Part shown: piece after piece, positions 21,140-30,962 of the stretch
Position numbering within the stretch: position 1 is the first letter of the stretch
Layout of the letters: every line of letters starts with the position of its first letter
NCBI GenBank assembly: GCA_019426215.1
Contig: CM033402.1
Span: 26,881,102 to 26,945,101, forward strand
Direction: 5' to 3'
DNA from: Buddleja alternifolia
Lineage: Eukaryota > Streptophyta > Magnoliopsida > Lamiales > Scrophulariaceae
Length of the DNA stretch: 64,000 bases
The notes under the pieces: generated by a model
The model's input: the letters and a program-made list of their open reading frames with translations, nothing else
Told to the model about the DNA's origin: nothing
Databases searched by the model: none
Translations under genes and position numbers: made by a program

Positions 21140-22403
21140 TTTTTTGCGGACAATCTGGTGAAATGTGGCCACGAGCTCAACATGTCCAGTAGTAACAATT
21201 TTTGAAACTTTCATTTTTTCGTGTGTGAGCCCTTTTTAAAGTTCATTTTGTGGGGTTTTTTCCGTCAGTTTTTTGAGATCCTTGGGTAGACACCCTTGTC
21301 GGTCCAGATCTCTGGCCAGATTTATAAGATCAGACTTTTGATTTTGACCACTAAGATCTTCTTCTGAAAGAAGATCGCCTTTTGTTACTGATGCTATCAG
21401 AGCGTAAAAATTGTTTTCTCTTCTTTCTTTACTCAATTGATTCTCCAATAATTGTTGGAAAATCATTATTATTATAGCAAAGAGGAGTTTTCTTAATTTT
21501 TCCTTTTAGCCTTTTCATGTTCTTTTGGATAGCAGCTTGTTGACACCAGTCCTTTAGTTTTTCTTTTAAGAAAGACATTCATCTAGCGTCAATATCAATT
21601 TGCCCTTCTGGGATCTTGTAGGAATGAATTAACATTTCCCTCCAAGGACTACAAATTTTTGCAAAGAATATTGGTGCAGCAATTTCTGCACTAATATCTG
21701 CATGGAAGAAATATTTTCGAAACCAATAGATGTATTCATCTATGGCACAAATATTTTTACATTCAATACCATAGAGTGCTTGTGAGTACTCTCTAGTTTT
21801 TTTTGTATTATTTTCACCGAAGTATCCATCTCCGATAAAGCATAATTTTATTAACCTTCCAAATCTATCAGCAATTGTACTTTTAGATTCTCCGGCTTAA
21901 ACTTCTTGCTTAGATGTTTCCAAGGTGCTTTCCCAACCCAGTTTTACAAATCCTTCTAAGCTTAACTCCATTAGTCTTATGAAATTTTCTCTGTCGAGTT
22001 CCAATGTAGTGGCGGCTATTTTCATAGCGGCTACCCATTCATTGATTAATTTTTTGATGTTTCTGAAATCGAAAATATCCGAATTTAGGATAGTACTCCA
22101 TTAGTCTTGTGACATAGTCCTTGCCCAGGGTGTATTTTCTAGTACCCTTTTTGAATTTCTAGCGTGATTTACTCTAAATATTTGTCCCAGTACTGCGGGG
22201 GTTGCGTTTATATGTAAATCTCCACTTTCACGCATCGTTTCATCCGGTAGAGGATTATTTGATGCGGAACTTTCTCCTGGCATTGTTAAGGCCAGCGGAT
22301 TTGTTTCATTGGCTTTAATATTAACTAAATCCACGAATGCTAGTTGAGAGAAAGATTCAGCTAGCTCTTGAAGATCATAAGGATGTACTCTTGATATATC
22401 CAT
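21140..22403 (-). pseudogene. Endogenous pararetrovirus capsid-like region with decayed zinc knuckle
   Basis: The frame starts with ATG at 22403, four bases downstream of the end of the previous ORF's coding frame, and runs towards lower coordinates with stops near 22101, 21900 and 21600 and a frame change after about 21500. The central part has the aromatic and acidic pattern of a caulimovirid capsid. It ends in a zinc-knuckle relic at about 21146-21190 of the form x-W-T-C-x4-GH-x4-C, where the first Cys has become Tyr and one position is a stop. Identification as capsid rests on that knuckle and on position. Confidence 0.65.
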
Positions 22404-22404
22404 T

Positions 22405-22782
22405 TTAATTTATTTTTCTAAGTATATTAATAAGTAGTTCTTCCTGAGTCTTAGGCTTTGGAATTTCCTTAGTCTTACCCTTGCCCTTCTGGTGTAGAAG
22501 AGGTACCCGCCCAAGGGCATCACCGATTTGATCCTTTTTTGTTTTGGATGTTCCGATTATTCCTTGTCTTTCTTTCGGATCTAGAACTATTGTCTTGAGA
22601 TCTGTTATAGATCTATTTAGATTTGGAAGAATCTTGTGTGTTTCCTCAAGTTTCTGGTGCGAGTTTTCGATTTTCATAGGTAGATGTTCTAGCCTATGTC
22701 CGTAATCTTGAACTGTCTTTTGGATCTCTCTAAGATCTTTAGAAAGCTTAGAGGTATCTGGTTCAATCTCTTTCCAATTCAT
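22405..22782 (-). CDS. Pararetrovirus small ORF2, coiled-coil protein
   Basis: An intact 125-codon frame. The N-terminal two thirds show heptad spacing of Leu/Ile with many charged residues (SKLSKDLREIQKT, KLEETHKIL), which suggests a coiled coil, and a Lys-rich stretch (KGKGKTKEIPKPK) follows. The stop is one base before the next ATG. Size, position and composition resemble the virion-associated small ORF of badna- and tungro-type viruses, but I do not recognise the sequence, and function is inferred. Confidence 0.6.
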   Translation of the reverse strand: MNWKEIEPDTSKLSKDLREIQKTVQDYGHRLEHLPMKIENSHQKLEETHKILPNLNRSITDLKTIVLDPKERQGIIGTSKTKKDQIGDALGRVPLLHQKGKGKTKEIPKPKTQEELLINILRKIN

Positions 22783-22784
22783 TA

Positions 22785-23093
22785 TTATAAATGACTAAAA
22801 GAGTTACCTTTATTGGCTTTCCCTAGCCATTTGTCTTGGATCTCTGCGAGTTGTAAATCACTCGCGATGTTGCCTTTGAATTTATCATTCAGAGATAATT
22901 TCCTTTTATAGTATCTTATCTCTGCTTTATGATCCGCTACAGGTCTTTTGCTTCTAGCGAATTCTTCATTGACTTTTGTTGAAATCCTTTTATGCCATCG
23001 GATCAATTTATCAATCCGCTTGCTTCTTTGCATTTCCATTATTTGGAAATACTCCCTGTTTTCTAAATAAATCGACCAATTGTCCGATTCCAT
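22785..23093 (-). CDS. Pararetrovirus small ORF1
   Basis: An intact 102-codon frame beginning 70 bases after the tRNA-Met primer site. It is rich in Lys/Arg and Glu. Its TAA is separated from the ATG of ORF2 by two bases, a compact head-to-tail layout typical of pararetroviruses that translate several ORFs from one RNA. I do not recognise the family. It could also be a truncated version of a longer ORF1. Confidence 0.55.
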   Translation of the reverse strand: MESDNWSIYLENREYFQIMEMQRSKRIDKLIRWHKRISTKVNEEFARSKRPVADHKAEIRYYKRKLSLNDKFKGNIASDLQLAEIQDKWLGKANKGNSFSHL

Positions 23094-23163
23094 TCTTGTT
23101 TGATTCTCCTCCGTTAGGGATAAAACAACTTTATGTAACTAATTTAAATATTTCATCAATAAA

Positions 23164-23180
23164 CCTAGGCTCTGATACCA
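23164..23180 (-). promoter_or_regulatory. Pararetrovirus tRNA-Met primer-binding site
   Basis: On the minus strand TGGTATCAGAGCCTAGG is complementary to initiator tRNA-Met, the minus-strand primer used by Caulimoviridae. With no LTR beside it and a small-ORF series 70 bases downstream, it marks the conventional origin of a pararetroviral genome rather than an LTR element. Confidence 0.8.
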
Positions 23181-23521
23181 TTTTTCAAGCAGAATCTTTC
23201 TTTTGCAATAATGAGTATCTTTAAAGATTATTTTTCTTTTGTAAGACTATTTTTGAGAGTAATCAAAACTTAAGGACATTTTTGAAATAATATTTTTTCA
23301 ATAAAACCTAGGGAGAACTTAAGTGAAACGAAAATGATGACCTAAGGGACTTAAGTGATACAAACTTAAAAGATGGGGTGATATAAAGGTTATTTTCTCT
23401 CCCTAAAATCAAGGGATTGATTCCAATTTCTCTCAACCACCAAAAGAGACCATTTGACTAAGGAAAGAGGGAGGTGGATGGCCACCCCTAGTATAATAAG
23501 CTAGGTTATTTATTTATTTTT
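23181..23521. other. Stretch between pararetrovirus primer site and Copia-B
   Basis: 340 AT-rich bases. The part nearest the primer site could be pararetroviral leader; the rest may be older host DNA. I see no frame, repeat or RNA gene. The viral right-hand junction cannot be placed. Confidence 0.5.
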
Positions 23522-25175
23522 TGTTAGTGTTTATGCCCTCAAATGCCATAAAGAGGATAGATTTATAGGGCATTGAATTGTAACTAAACATTATTACATT
23601 AATAAAAGGCTTTTTAATGTTGTTTTCTTATAGGCATTTGTAAAGTTTAGTAAAAAATGTAAAGTCCTTGATACTTAGGTGAACCTTTTACTCCCTGTGG
23701 GTTAGGGAGAATGACACTAGAAGAGTTTGATCCTTAGTATCTAAAATGGTTCGCAAGTCAAAGAAAGTATTGACTGGACATCAATACTAGATAAAGACTT
23801 GTATGATATAAGTTTGGACAGGGAAGTGCCAGTCGAACACTATGAGCATGGTAGTGGGAACTTATTTCATAAACACCTTAGTTAGACTGATGTGTTCGCA
23901 CACGGCTCGCATCAGTTTTGTCACATGGGTTTTCACTCATTAACTGTCAATGACAAATTTGATAAGTTGTGATAGGTACACGTGAACCTTAGACCTGAGG
24001 AATAATGTTGAAGATGTGCTTGTGACATCAAGTCTGTCATTAGAGTAGTTAGATCCAATTCACCCGTTGGTGGGGTCGACCTCGAACTGCTGCTTGATGG
24101 GCAAGTAGCAATATTAATTGATTAGCAAAATGAAATTTATTTTCTTTTAAGTGAATGAGCTAAATATCTTATGCAATCATGAATAAGTGAATGAACTAAA
24201 TATCTTATGCAGTCATGAATGAGTGAGGTCAAAAGACTTTGGCCAACGCATTTGAGATACTCATGTTAGACATGAAAGTATACTCAGTGACCTTGATTCA
24301 TTATGAGCTAAGCATATGGTCAAGTTTTGTGAGTTTGATTAAACCATGACTCTCACTTGACTGAGATATATGAATAAAGGGTTACTCATATGGTATTCAT
24401 AGCGTGAAAGGTTTGGAATGATCATATTCATTCGTTCTCAATTAAGATACGATGTGGGCCATGGGACTGACTAGGTGTTTTACCCACATCCTTTTAGTTT
24501 TCTCCCAATTGCCTTTTGGGACGAACCTAAAGAGCCACGCTTAAAGGAATTGCAAAGAAAAAATTATGGAATTAGACTTGAGAGATTTTTTGGTATTAGA
24601 TATCGCAATTAATTAATTAATCATTAGATGATTTTATTAATTAATTAAGTTAATGTTTTAATTAATTTCATTATGGAATTAATTATAGAATTAACATGGA
24701 ATTAATTAGTTATTTGATTAATTTATTTATTGAATAAATAATATTAATTAAATAAATAATTAAAAATAAAACCACAATTGGACTAAGCCCGGAAGGTCAT
24801 TAAAACGCCCACTTATAGGCTTGGTTTAGTTAGGTTATTTATTTTCTAGTGTAGTATAAATATACTACTTAGTGAAAATGAACCTAAGCCTCATTCATTA
24901 ACTTTCTCTCCAAGTAAAAGTCTTCCACCTCTCTCTCTCTCTCTAGTCGTCTTCAAGGGAAGAAAAAGGAGGAATTTTCACTTCAATTCCGACGTGGTGA
25001 TTTAGAGATAGTAGCCGTTTTTCTGTTCATAAAGAGGATCACAAAGCTGGTTCAGAAATTCAATTACGCGAAGAAAGGAACTTATTTTCTAAACCATGAT
25101 TTGAATACATGAAATTGGAGATGAACCACCATGAGATTTAATTTCCCTCTGCGTTTTATACGTAAAAACCTAACA
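23522..25175 (+). repeat. 5' LTR of Copia-B
   Basis: The 1654-bp LTR runs from TGTTAGTGTTTATGCC to AAAACCTAACA. It carries a TATAAATA box at 24855-24862 inside an imperfect palindrome (TAGTAT...ATACTA), a CT-repeat leader at about 24930, the conserved palindrome at 23937-23953, and a conserved block at 24504-24549. It belongs to the same LTR subfamily as the solo LTR at 32376. Confidence 0.93.
23937..23953 (+). promoter_or_regulatory. Conserved TTGAC-type palindrome in copia LTR
   Basis: TCATTAACTGTCAATGA has 8-base arms with one mismatch around a single centre base. The equivalent at 32796-32812 (TCATTGACAGTCAATGA) is a perfect palindrome; further copies are at 57773-57789 and 63071-63087. 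The arms contain the TTGAC W-box core in inverted orientation. Confidence 0.55.
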
Positions 25176-25176
25176 G

Positions 25177-25189
25177 TGGTATCAGAGTC
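25177..25189 (+). promoter_or_regulatory. Primer-binding site of Copia-B
   Basis: TGGTATCAGAGTC starts one base after the LTR, complementary to initiator tRNA-Met. Confidence 0.92.
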
Positions 25190-27180
25190 AATCTCTGATT
25201 TTCGTATTTAATCAAATACGTGATTTTATGTGTTTTTCGTATTTTTGAAGCATGATGAATTTGATGTTAAATTTATGATTTTGAGCCATGATTTTTATGC
25301 TTTTTTTCTTTGGATATTATTGCATGATAATATGGTGAATTGGAAAAATCAAGTTGTGTGAGAAAACGGGGCTGAAAACCCCAAAACATGCGCGAAACGC
25401 ACGACGTGCACACTTTGTGGGCACAACAGGTGGCCTTCATGCGCACAAGCCAGGCGCATGACGTGCGCGAGCTGTGCGCACGACGGATGGCCTTGACGTG
25501 CGTGCAGGAGGCTGCACGGCGCGCCTGGCGCATACGACAGGGGTCGTGCTCTAAAGGCACGACCACTCGGCTGACGAGCCGTGCGCCAGGCCCATGGGGG
25601 CCTAGGTTTTTTACCCGGGTCTGGGCAGGTCCGGTTAATCAAACCGGGTCCAATTTTTAAATAAATGGGCTTTGGGTTATTTTAATTATCCGGGTGGGTC
25701 AAAAAAATGATGACCCGATTTTAATTAAATAAGCCCAAATTGGTTTAATTAAATTATTGGACATTCAATAAATTAGCTTTGGGCTAAATTAGTTAAATTT
25801 AAGTATGTCAATGGGTTGGTAATTTATGTTTGATGAAATCGAGCCCAATTAGTTTTTATTGAATATTTATTATTTGAATAAAGAATTAATTAATTATTCT
25901 TGGAGGATTTTAATTAATTAATTAATTAAAATAATAAATTCTCACTGGATGGTTTATTATCATAAATGTGAATAAAATTTGGAATTTTCTTAGAAAATTA
26001 ATTAGTTGGACTAATTAATTGTTAACTTAATCACCAACATAGCTGCTTTGTTTTTCACGAGCATGTATTATGTGATGGTGACATTATCCATGAGCTTAGG
26101 TTTCTTTTTGGATGTATTTCTTTTTATGAGTTGTAAGGTCCAGATTTGAGCCCATTATTTTATTTTTAGAATTATGTATAGGATTTCAAGATTCTTATGT
26201 AATAGATAGAATTAGACTATGCCTTGAAGAAGGAATCAATCCAAAATGAAGAAGTGCTTGGATCCCGAGACGAGTAGTCTAGTTTTTCCTTTTGATGGCC
26301 CATTGGCTTGAGCCCTCTAGTAAAGCCCATGGATACATGCGTTGTTTTTATTGCTTTTGATGCATGTTCATTAGATGTATGAAGCATGTATTTACCTATC
26401 CTGCGCTATAAAAATTTGATAATGTGCAAAGTGAGACATAGATAAATGTTTAGAACATAAATCCTCCCAAACAAAAATGATACTAAGTTAGTAAGGGGCG
26501 CTAAGCGTCCTTTCCCTCCACTAAGCTTAATGAAATTAAGAATTGAATCTAATATATGACATCTTCCCAGTAACTGGGGGTCATGTATTAAGACTCAATT
26601 CTGAAATTTCATAAAGTGCATTAGATGCCTCAATCGAGACATATTTCACCCCCAAATATTGTTAAAGGGTTGCAAGGTGAAATTCAAATGTTAGATTAAA
26701 AGGAGTTAGTGGGAATGAACTTAGATAGTCCACAAACCTATATATCGTTAAAGGGTTGCGGTTTTGATGGATTATGGGGAAAAAAGATTGGATCGTCTAT
26801 TGAATAGATTGATGTTAGACATCACTTTAATTAAGTAGTGGACCAAATATCGTTAAAGGGTTGTCATCCACTATTGATTAAAGAAATCAATCTCCACTAC
26901 GAAGTAATAAACAACGATTACTTCCGATTTTCACAGTGGAGTGTAAATCTCAAAAAATATAGTAGGAGCCAAGTCATCAATCGAAGTCCTTGATTTCACT
27001 TGGTTTTAGTCTAAGTTACAATTATCTAATCAAGTCTGATTTATTTTCTGCATTTTTTATTGTTTTATCTGTCTCAAATCAAAAATTACTATCAACCCAC
27101 TTTCCGTTTTACTCGAAAAGAACATTCTTACCTGACCCAACTACGTGGACTGGCTAAGGAACTCGAGAATTATTTTCAAC
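25190..27180 (+). other. Copia-B leader with GC-rich palindromic island
   Basis: A 2-kb untranslated leader. At about 25385-25600 a GC-rich island with repeated GCGCACGACGTGCGC-like words stands out from AT-rich surroundings. Further on are a CCCAGTAACTGGG palindrome (26566-26578) and three spaced copies of GTTAAAGGGTTG (26658-26673, 26744-26759, 26849-26864). The second half aligns with the leader of Copia-C at 41880-42601. The leader probably carries packaging and dimerisation signals. ORFs drawn in the GC island are artefacts of composition. Confidence 0.75.
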
Positions 27181-27994
27181 ATGGAGTCTTTGGGATATGT
27201 GTTGGACACAGACATCCCTGCTCCACCTGCCAGAACGCATGCCAATGAAGATGAAGTCCAAACTCATGAAAAATGGGTAAAGAACGACGTTCGAGTGCGT
27301 GGGTACTTGTTTGGCTCATGACAAATGAGCTTCAAAGGTCCCACGAGAAGATGACCATTGCGAGGGCTATCTTAGCTCACTTGGTCGAGCTTTATGGTGA
27401 GCACAGCCACAGTGCTAGATATGAAATATCTAAAGAGCTCTCCGGAGCCAAAATGGGAGAGGGAGAAAAAGTTAGGGATCATGTCCTCAAATGATCGCAA
27501 GGATCGAAAGATTGGAGGCTCTCGATTTTGCAATAAACCCATAACTTCAAACATATCTCATTTTGCAGTCTATCACTGATTCTTTTTCCCAATTTGTCAT
27601 GAACTTCAATTGGAATGAGATTGAATGCAACTAAGCTGGGCTTATGATCAAATTAACTACTGCACAATCTCAATTGAAGCCCAAGGGAAAGGAAACTGCA
27701 CTGGTTATCACTCCTGGGCCCAAAAAGGCTAAGAATAAGAAGAAAAAAACCAACAAGCAGAATGGTGAGCTTGGAGCTCAAGGTGGTGTCGATAAGGGAA
27801 AAGGGAAAGCTCTGGTGAATCGCAAGCTTAAGGGGCCAAAGAAAACAGATAAATGCCTACATTGCGGTGAGCTAGGCCACTGGAGAAGGAACTATCCAAA
27901 CATGGGCCCAGACGCACAAGGTATGGAATTATGTTCATGAAACTTATTGTTCTATGACAGTTTTCTCTACATCTTGGATTCTTGATTCTGGAGC
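27181..27994 (+). pseudogene. gag: Copia-B Gag and start of protease
   Basis: ATG at 27181 opens MESLGYVLDTDIPAPP, followed by the copia Gag pattern (HEKWVKNDVRVRGYL, AILAHLVELYGEHS, RYEISKEL, MGEGEKV) spread over several frames. The zinc knuckle at about 27855-27895 reads CLHCGELGHWRRNY, with the last Cys changed to Tyr. The protease opens with WILDSGAS at about 27970-27994, where DSG is the catalytic motif, and is cut there by the TR-GAG insertion. Confidence 0.9.
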
Positions 27995-27998
27995 TAGT

Positions 27999-28483
27999 TG
28001 TCACGGACTTAGCCTCAATACTAACGTCTCGTGCGGCACTTAGCCTCGACCCGCCTCTTGCGTGACTCGTGCTAAGTCAGCCTCGCCCACTCGTGCTCGT
28101 GTGCTAAGGGAATTTGGCAAAGTGCACCAAGAAGCTCTTTAAGTAAACACTCTATATTGCTCTCCAAACTTGGTTGATTACAAATGAATGCCTACCACCT
28201 ATTTATAGTGATCCACCTCCTCAATGGACGGTTGAGATCAACTTGATTCTACGGCTAATATTTAGTATCTAGATAATTCTCCTAGATATTTTACAAGGAA
28301 GGTTCTAGGCAATTCTACATATATAAGTCCCTACACAATTCTAGATAATTCCTACAATCTCTACACATCAAGGCTACTCTAGAATATTCCATACTCTACT
28401 ATATATACAAGGTTGTGTAGCTCCATGGACTTTTGGAGCCTCATTTGGTGGGAGGAGTTCCTGAAAACTCCCGGGGCGTGACA
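27999..28483 (-). repeat. 3' LTR of TR-GAG
   Basis: 485 bp, 3' on the element strand. A minus-strand TATAAATA lies at 28200-28207. It is almost identical to 30473-30958. Confidence 0.95.
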
Positions 28484-28517
28484 TTCTCCCCCACCCAATC
28501 CGACGACGCCCTCGTCG

Positions 28518-30418
28518 TCATGCAATATTCTCCCACGGCTTGCCCGATCGTCCCTCTACAGCATGCTTGTTGGAAACTCTTCCCTCGCCTAAGGGTTTGG
28601 TCTTGCCGGGGTTCTCGTTTGTCTTCGTCGGCATGGTCTTCCCTTTGTCCCGTGGTTGCCTCCGAAGTTGCCTTGTCTCGTGTGGAGTCTTCCCGCAAGA
28701 GTCCACGGTTGGTGTCTTAACACTCGGCTTCGGCCCATCCTTCGCATCCTCGATGAGTTGGATGGCCGACAAATACATGGGCTTTGCCTTAACCCCTTGG
28801 TTGCTCCCGATTGTAGGCACTATGCATGGCGAACCCTTGTCCAAAATCCATATACAATTGAAAATAGGCATTGGAATAGCGCATACCTTGCGTAGAAAAT
28901 CCAAGCCCAACACGACCTTGTAGTCGTCCAACTCGGCGACCGAGAAGTCTACTTGTCCCTTCCACGGCTCGATACTCGTCTCTACATCGCGAACCTTTCC
29001 TCCAAGGCGGATGGCATCAGAATTCACCGTCTTGACCCACCCCTCGCCTTGGGTGACCTTGAGGCCCAACCTCTTTGCCTCCTCCGCGGTCACGAAGTTG
29101 TGCGTAGCCCCAGTGTCTACCATCGCCTTGGTAGACCGCCCATTGATGCGCGCCTCCACATACATCAGCCTCTTGCTTGATGCAGTTGGCATCAACTCCT
29201 CCTTGACGGCATTTAGAAGTTGTACCGCCCCTAAACGCCCTGGCCCCTCCTCTGAGCCTTCATCGGGTTCCTCCACATACTTACATTGGGCTGCCTCATG
29301 ACCCTCCATGATCACGTGCAACGTCCCAAGCTTCGGGCAATCCTTGTAAGAATGTGGCCCCTTGCAAACATAACACCCTTCCTTGGGCACGAAAGATTGC
29401 TTCTTCGCCTCGTAATCCTTTCAGCCCGACGAGCTCCCCAAACTCGCCCCTTTGTAAGTCACCTTGTGGGTTTGGCCATCCTCATGATGCCTGCCTCCCC
29501 CACCATTGCCCGTACCATCCCTCTCACGTTCCTTATGATGGTGTTGAAACTCGCTTAGGGACTCGGCAGCGGCAATCGCCTCGTCTACCGTGTGGACGCC
29601 CCATCGATGTAACTCTTGCTTTGCCCAGTTTTGTAGCCCGTCCACAAAGTAGAAGAGTAAGTCATCATCGTTCATGTTCGGGATTTGAAGCATAAGAGTT
29701 GTAAATTCTTCGACATAGTCCCTAATGGTGCCCCTTTGCCTCAACTCCCGCAATCTCTTACGAGCCTCATAAACGACATTCTCCGGGTAAAAGTGCCGTT
29801 TAAGCTCCCGTTTGAAGTCTTCCCAAGACTCGATCTTGCATAAACCTTTCCCGATATCGGCATGCTTCCTGCGCCACCATAACATCGCTCTATCGGTAAG
29901 GTAGAGTGTAGTGGTCCGTACCTTCGAGTCCTCATTGGCTAAGTTGAGCCCCTCGAAGTACATCTCCATTTGCCATAGGAAGTTCTCAACCTCCTTGGCG
30001 TCCCTCTTGCCATCAAACCCCTTCGGCTTGAGGTGGTCCACTCTTGGACTCAACACCACGGTGCTAGCCCCGCTAGCAATGGATCTTTTGCACAAGGCAA
30101 CGTCTTCGCGCATCTCCTCGACCATCGCCTGTAATTCTCTCATAGCATCCTCAAGCCTAGCAAGACGCTCCTCCTGAACGGTGCTAGTGTCAAGGCAAGA
30201 TCGCACATCCGCCTTAATCGACCCAATCTCTTCGAGAACGTGGCCCTCCAACGTCTCAAAAGTGTGCTCCACACGTTCAAGTCGCTCGCCATCTCTGCGA
30301 CGACTCCCACGACACCACTCTCAAGTGGTCGGCTTGCATCCCTCGTCATCTTCGGGTGGGGCAGAATGGCCTCCCTACCAAGCTCCCCTAACAATCCCGA
30401 AGTAGCCTCGCTTGCCAT
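28518..30418 (-). pseudogene. gag: TR-GAG Gag-protease protein
   Basis: A likely start at 30418 (MASEATSGLLGELGRE) is followed by one frameshift near 30310. From about 30300 a single frame runs to 28518, broken only by a TGA at 29421-29423. Parts in order: coiled coil (RLARLEDAMRELQAMVEEM), Gag/retrotrans_gag domain (FDGKRDAKEVENFLWQME, WWRRKHADI, WEDFKRELKRHFYP), Glu/His/Gly-rich linker, CYVCKGPHSYKDC zinc knuckle, and an aspartic protease with MVDTGATHNFV and the VVLGLDFL strand. A Lys/Pro-rich tail ends it. No pol follows. The TGA may be a point mutation of Trp or a read-through site. Confidence 0.9.
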
Positions 30419-30458
30419 TACCCGAACACTTCCACACGCAGCACCTTTGCCCAACCGG

Positions 30459-30470
30459 GCTCTGATACCA
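30459..30470 (-). promoter_or_regulatory. Primer-binding site of TR-GAG
   Basis: TGGTATCAGAGC on the minus strand, two bases inside the 5' LTR, fits initiator tRNA-Met. Confidence 0.92.
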
Positions 30471-30472
30471 CT

Positions 30473-30958
30473 TGTCACGGACTTAGCCTCAATACTAACG
30501 TCTCGTGCGGCACTTAGCCTCGACCCGCCTCTTGCGTGACTCGTGCTAAGTCAGCCTCGCCCACTCATGCTCGTGTGCTAAGGGAATTTGGCAAAGTGCA
30601 CCAAGAAGCTCTTTAAGTAAACACTCTATATTGCTCTCCAAACTTGGTTGATTACAAATGAAATGCCTACCACCTATTTATAGTGATCCACCTCCTCAAT
30701 GGACGGTTGAGATCAACTTGATCCTACGGCTAATATTTAGTATCTAGATAATTCTCCTAGATATTTTACAAGGAAGGTTCTAGGCAATTCTACATATATA
30801 AGTCCCTACACAATTCTAGATAATTCCTACAATCTCTACACATCAAGGCTACTCTAGAATATTCCATACTCTACTATATATACAAGTTTGTGTAGCTCCA
30901 TGGACTTTTGGAGCCTCATTTGGTGGGAGGAGTTCCTGAAAACTCCCGGGGCGTGACA
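30473..30958 (-). repeat. 5' LTR of TR-GAG
   Basis: 486 bp, 5' on the element strand, with a TATAAATA promoter box at 30675-30682 (minus). Differences from the 3' copy are one A insertion and three single substitutions. Confidence 0.95.
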
Positions 30959-30962
30959 TAGT

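Larger units (their letters stand above)
27999..30958 (-). mobile_element. TR-GAG element (gag-protease only LTR retrotransposon)
   Basis: This 2.96-kb element on the minus strand has LTRs of 485 and 486 bp, a tRNA-Met primer site, a Gag-zinc knuckle-protease ORF and a polypurine tract (minus strand, TGGGTGGGGGAGAA, 28484-28497). It has no integrase or reverse transcriptase. It fits the TR-GAG class of non-autonomous plant elements. LTR ends are TGTCACG and CGTGACA. The flanking duplication is TAGT (27995-27998 and 30959-30962), four bases. The two LTRs differ by three substitutions and one indel, so it is the youngest insertion here. Confidence 0.93.

Noticed and set aside
25273..25660. Three overlapping open frames on both strands
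   Set aside because: They arise from the GC-rich island in the Copia-B leader, where stops are rare by composition.
28433..30539. Several plus-strand open frames of up to 127 codons
   Set aside because: They are antisense shadows of the TR-GAG gag-protease ORF.
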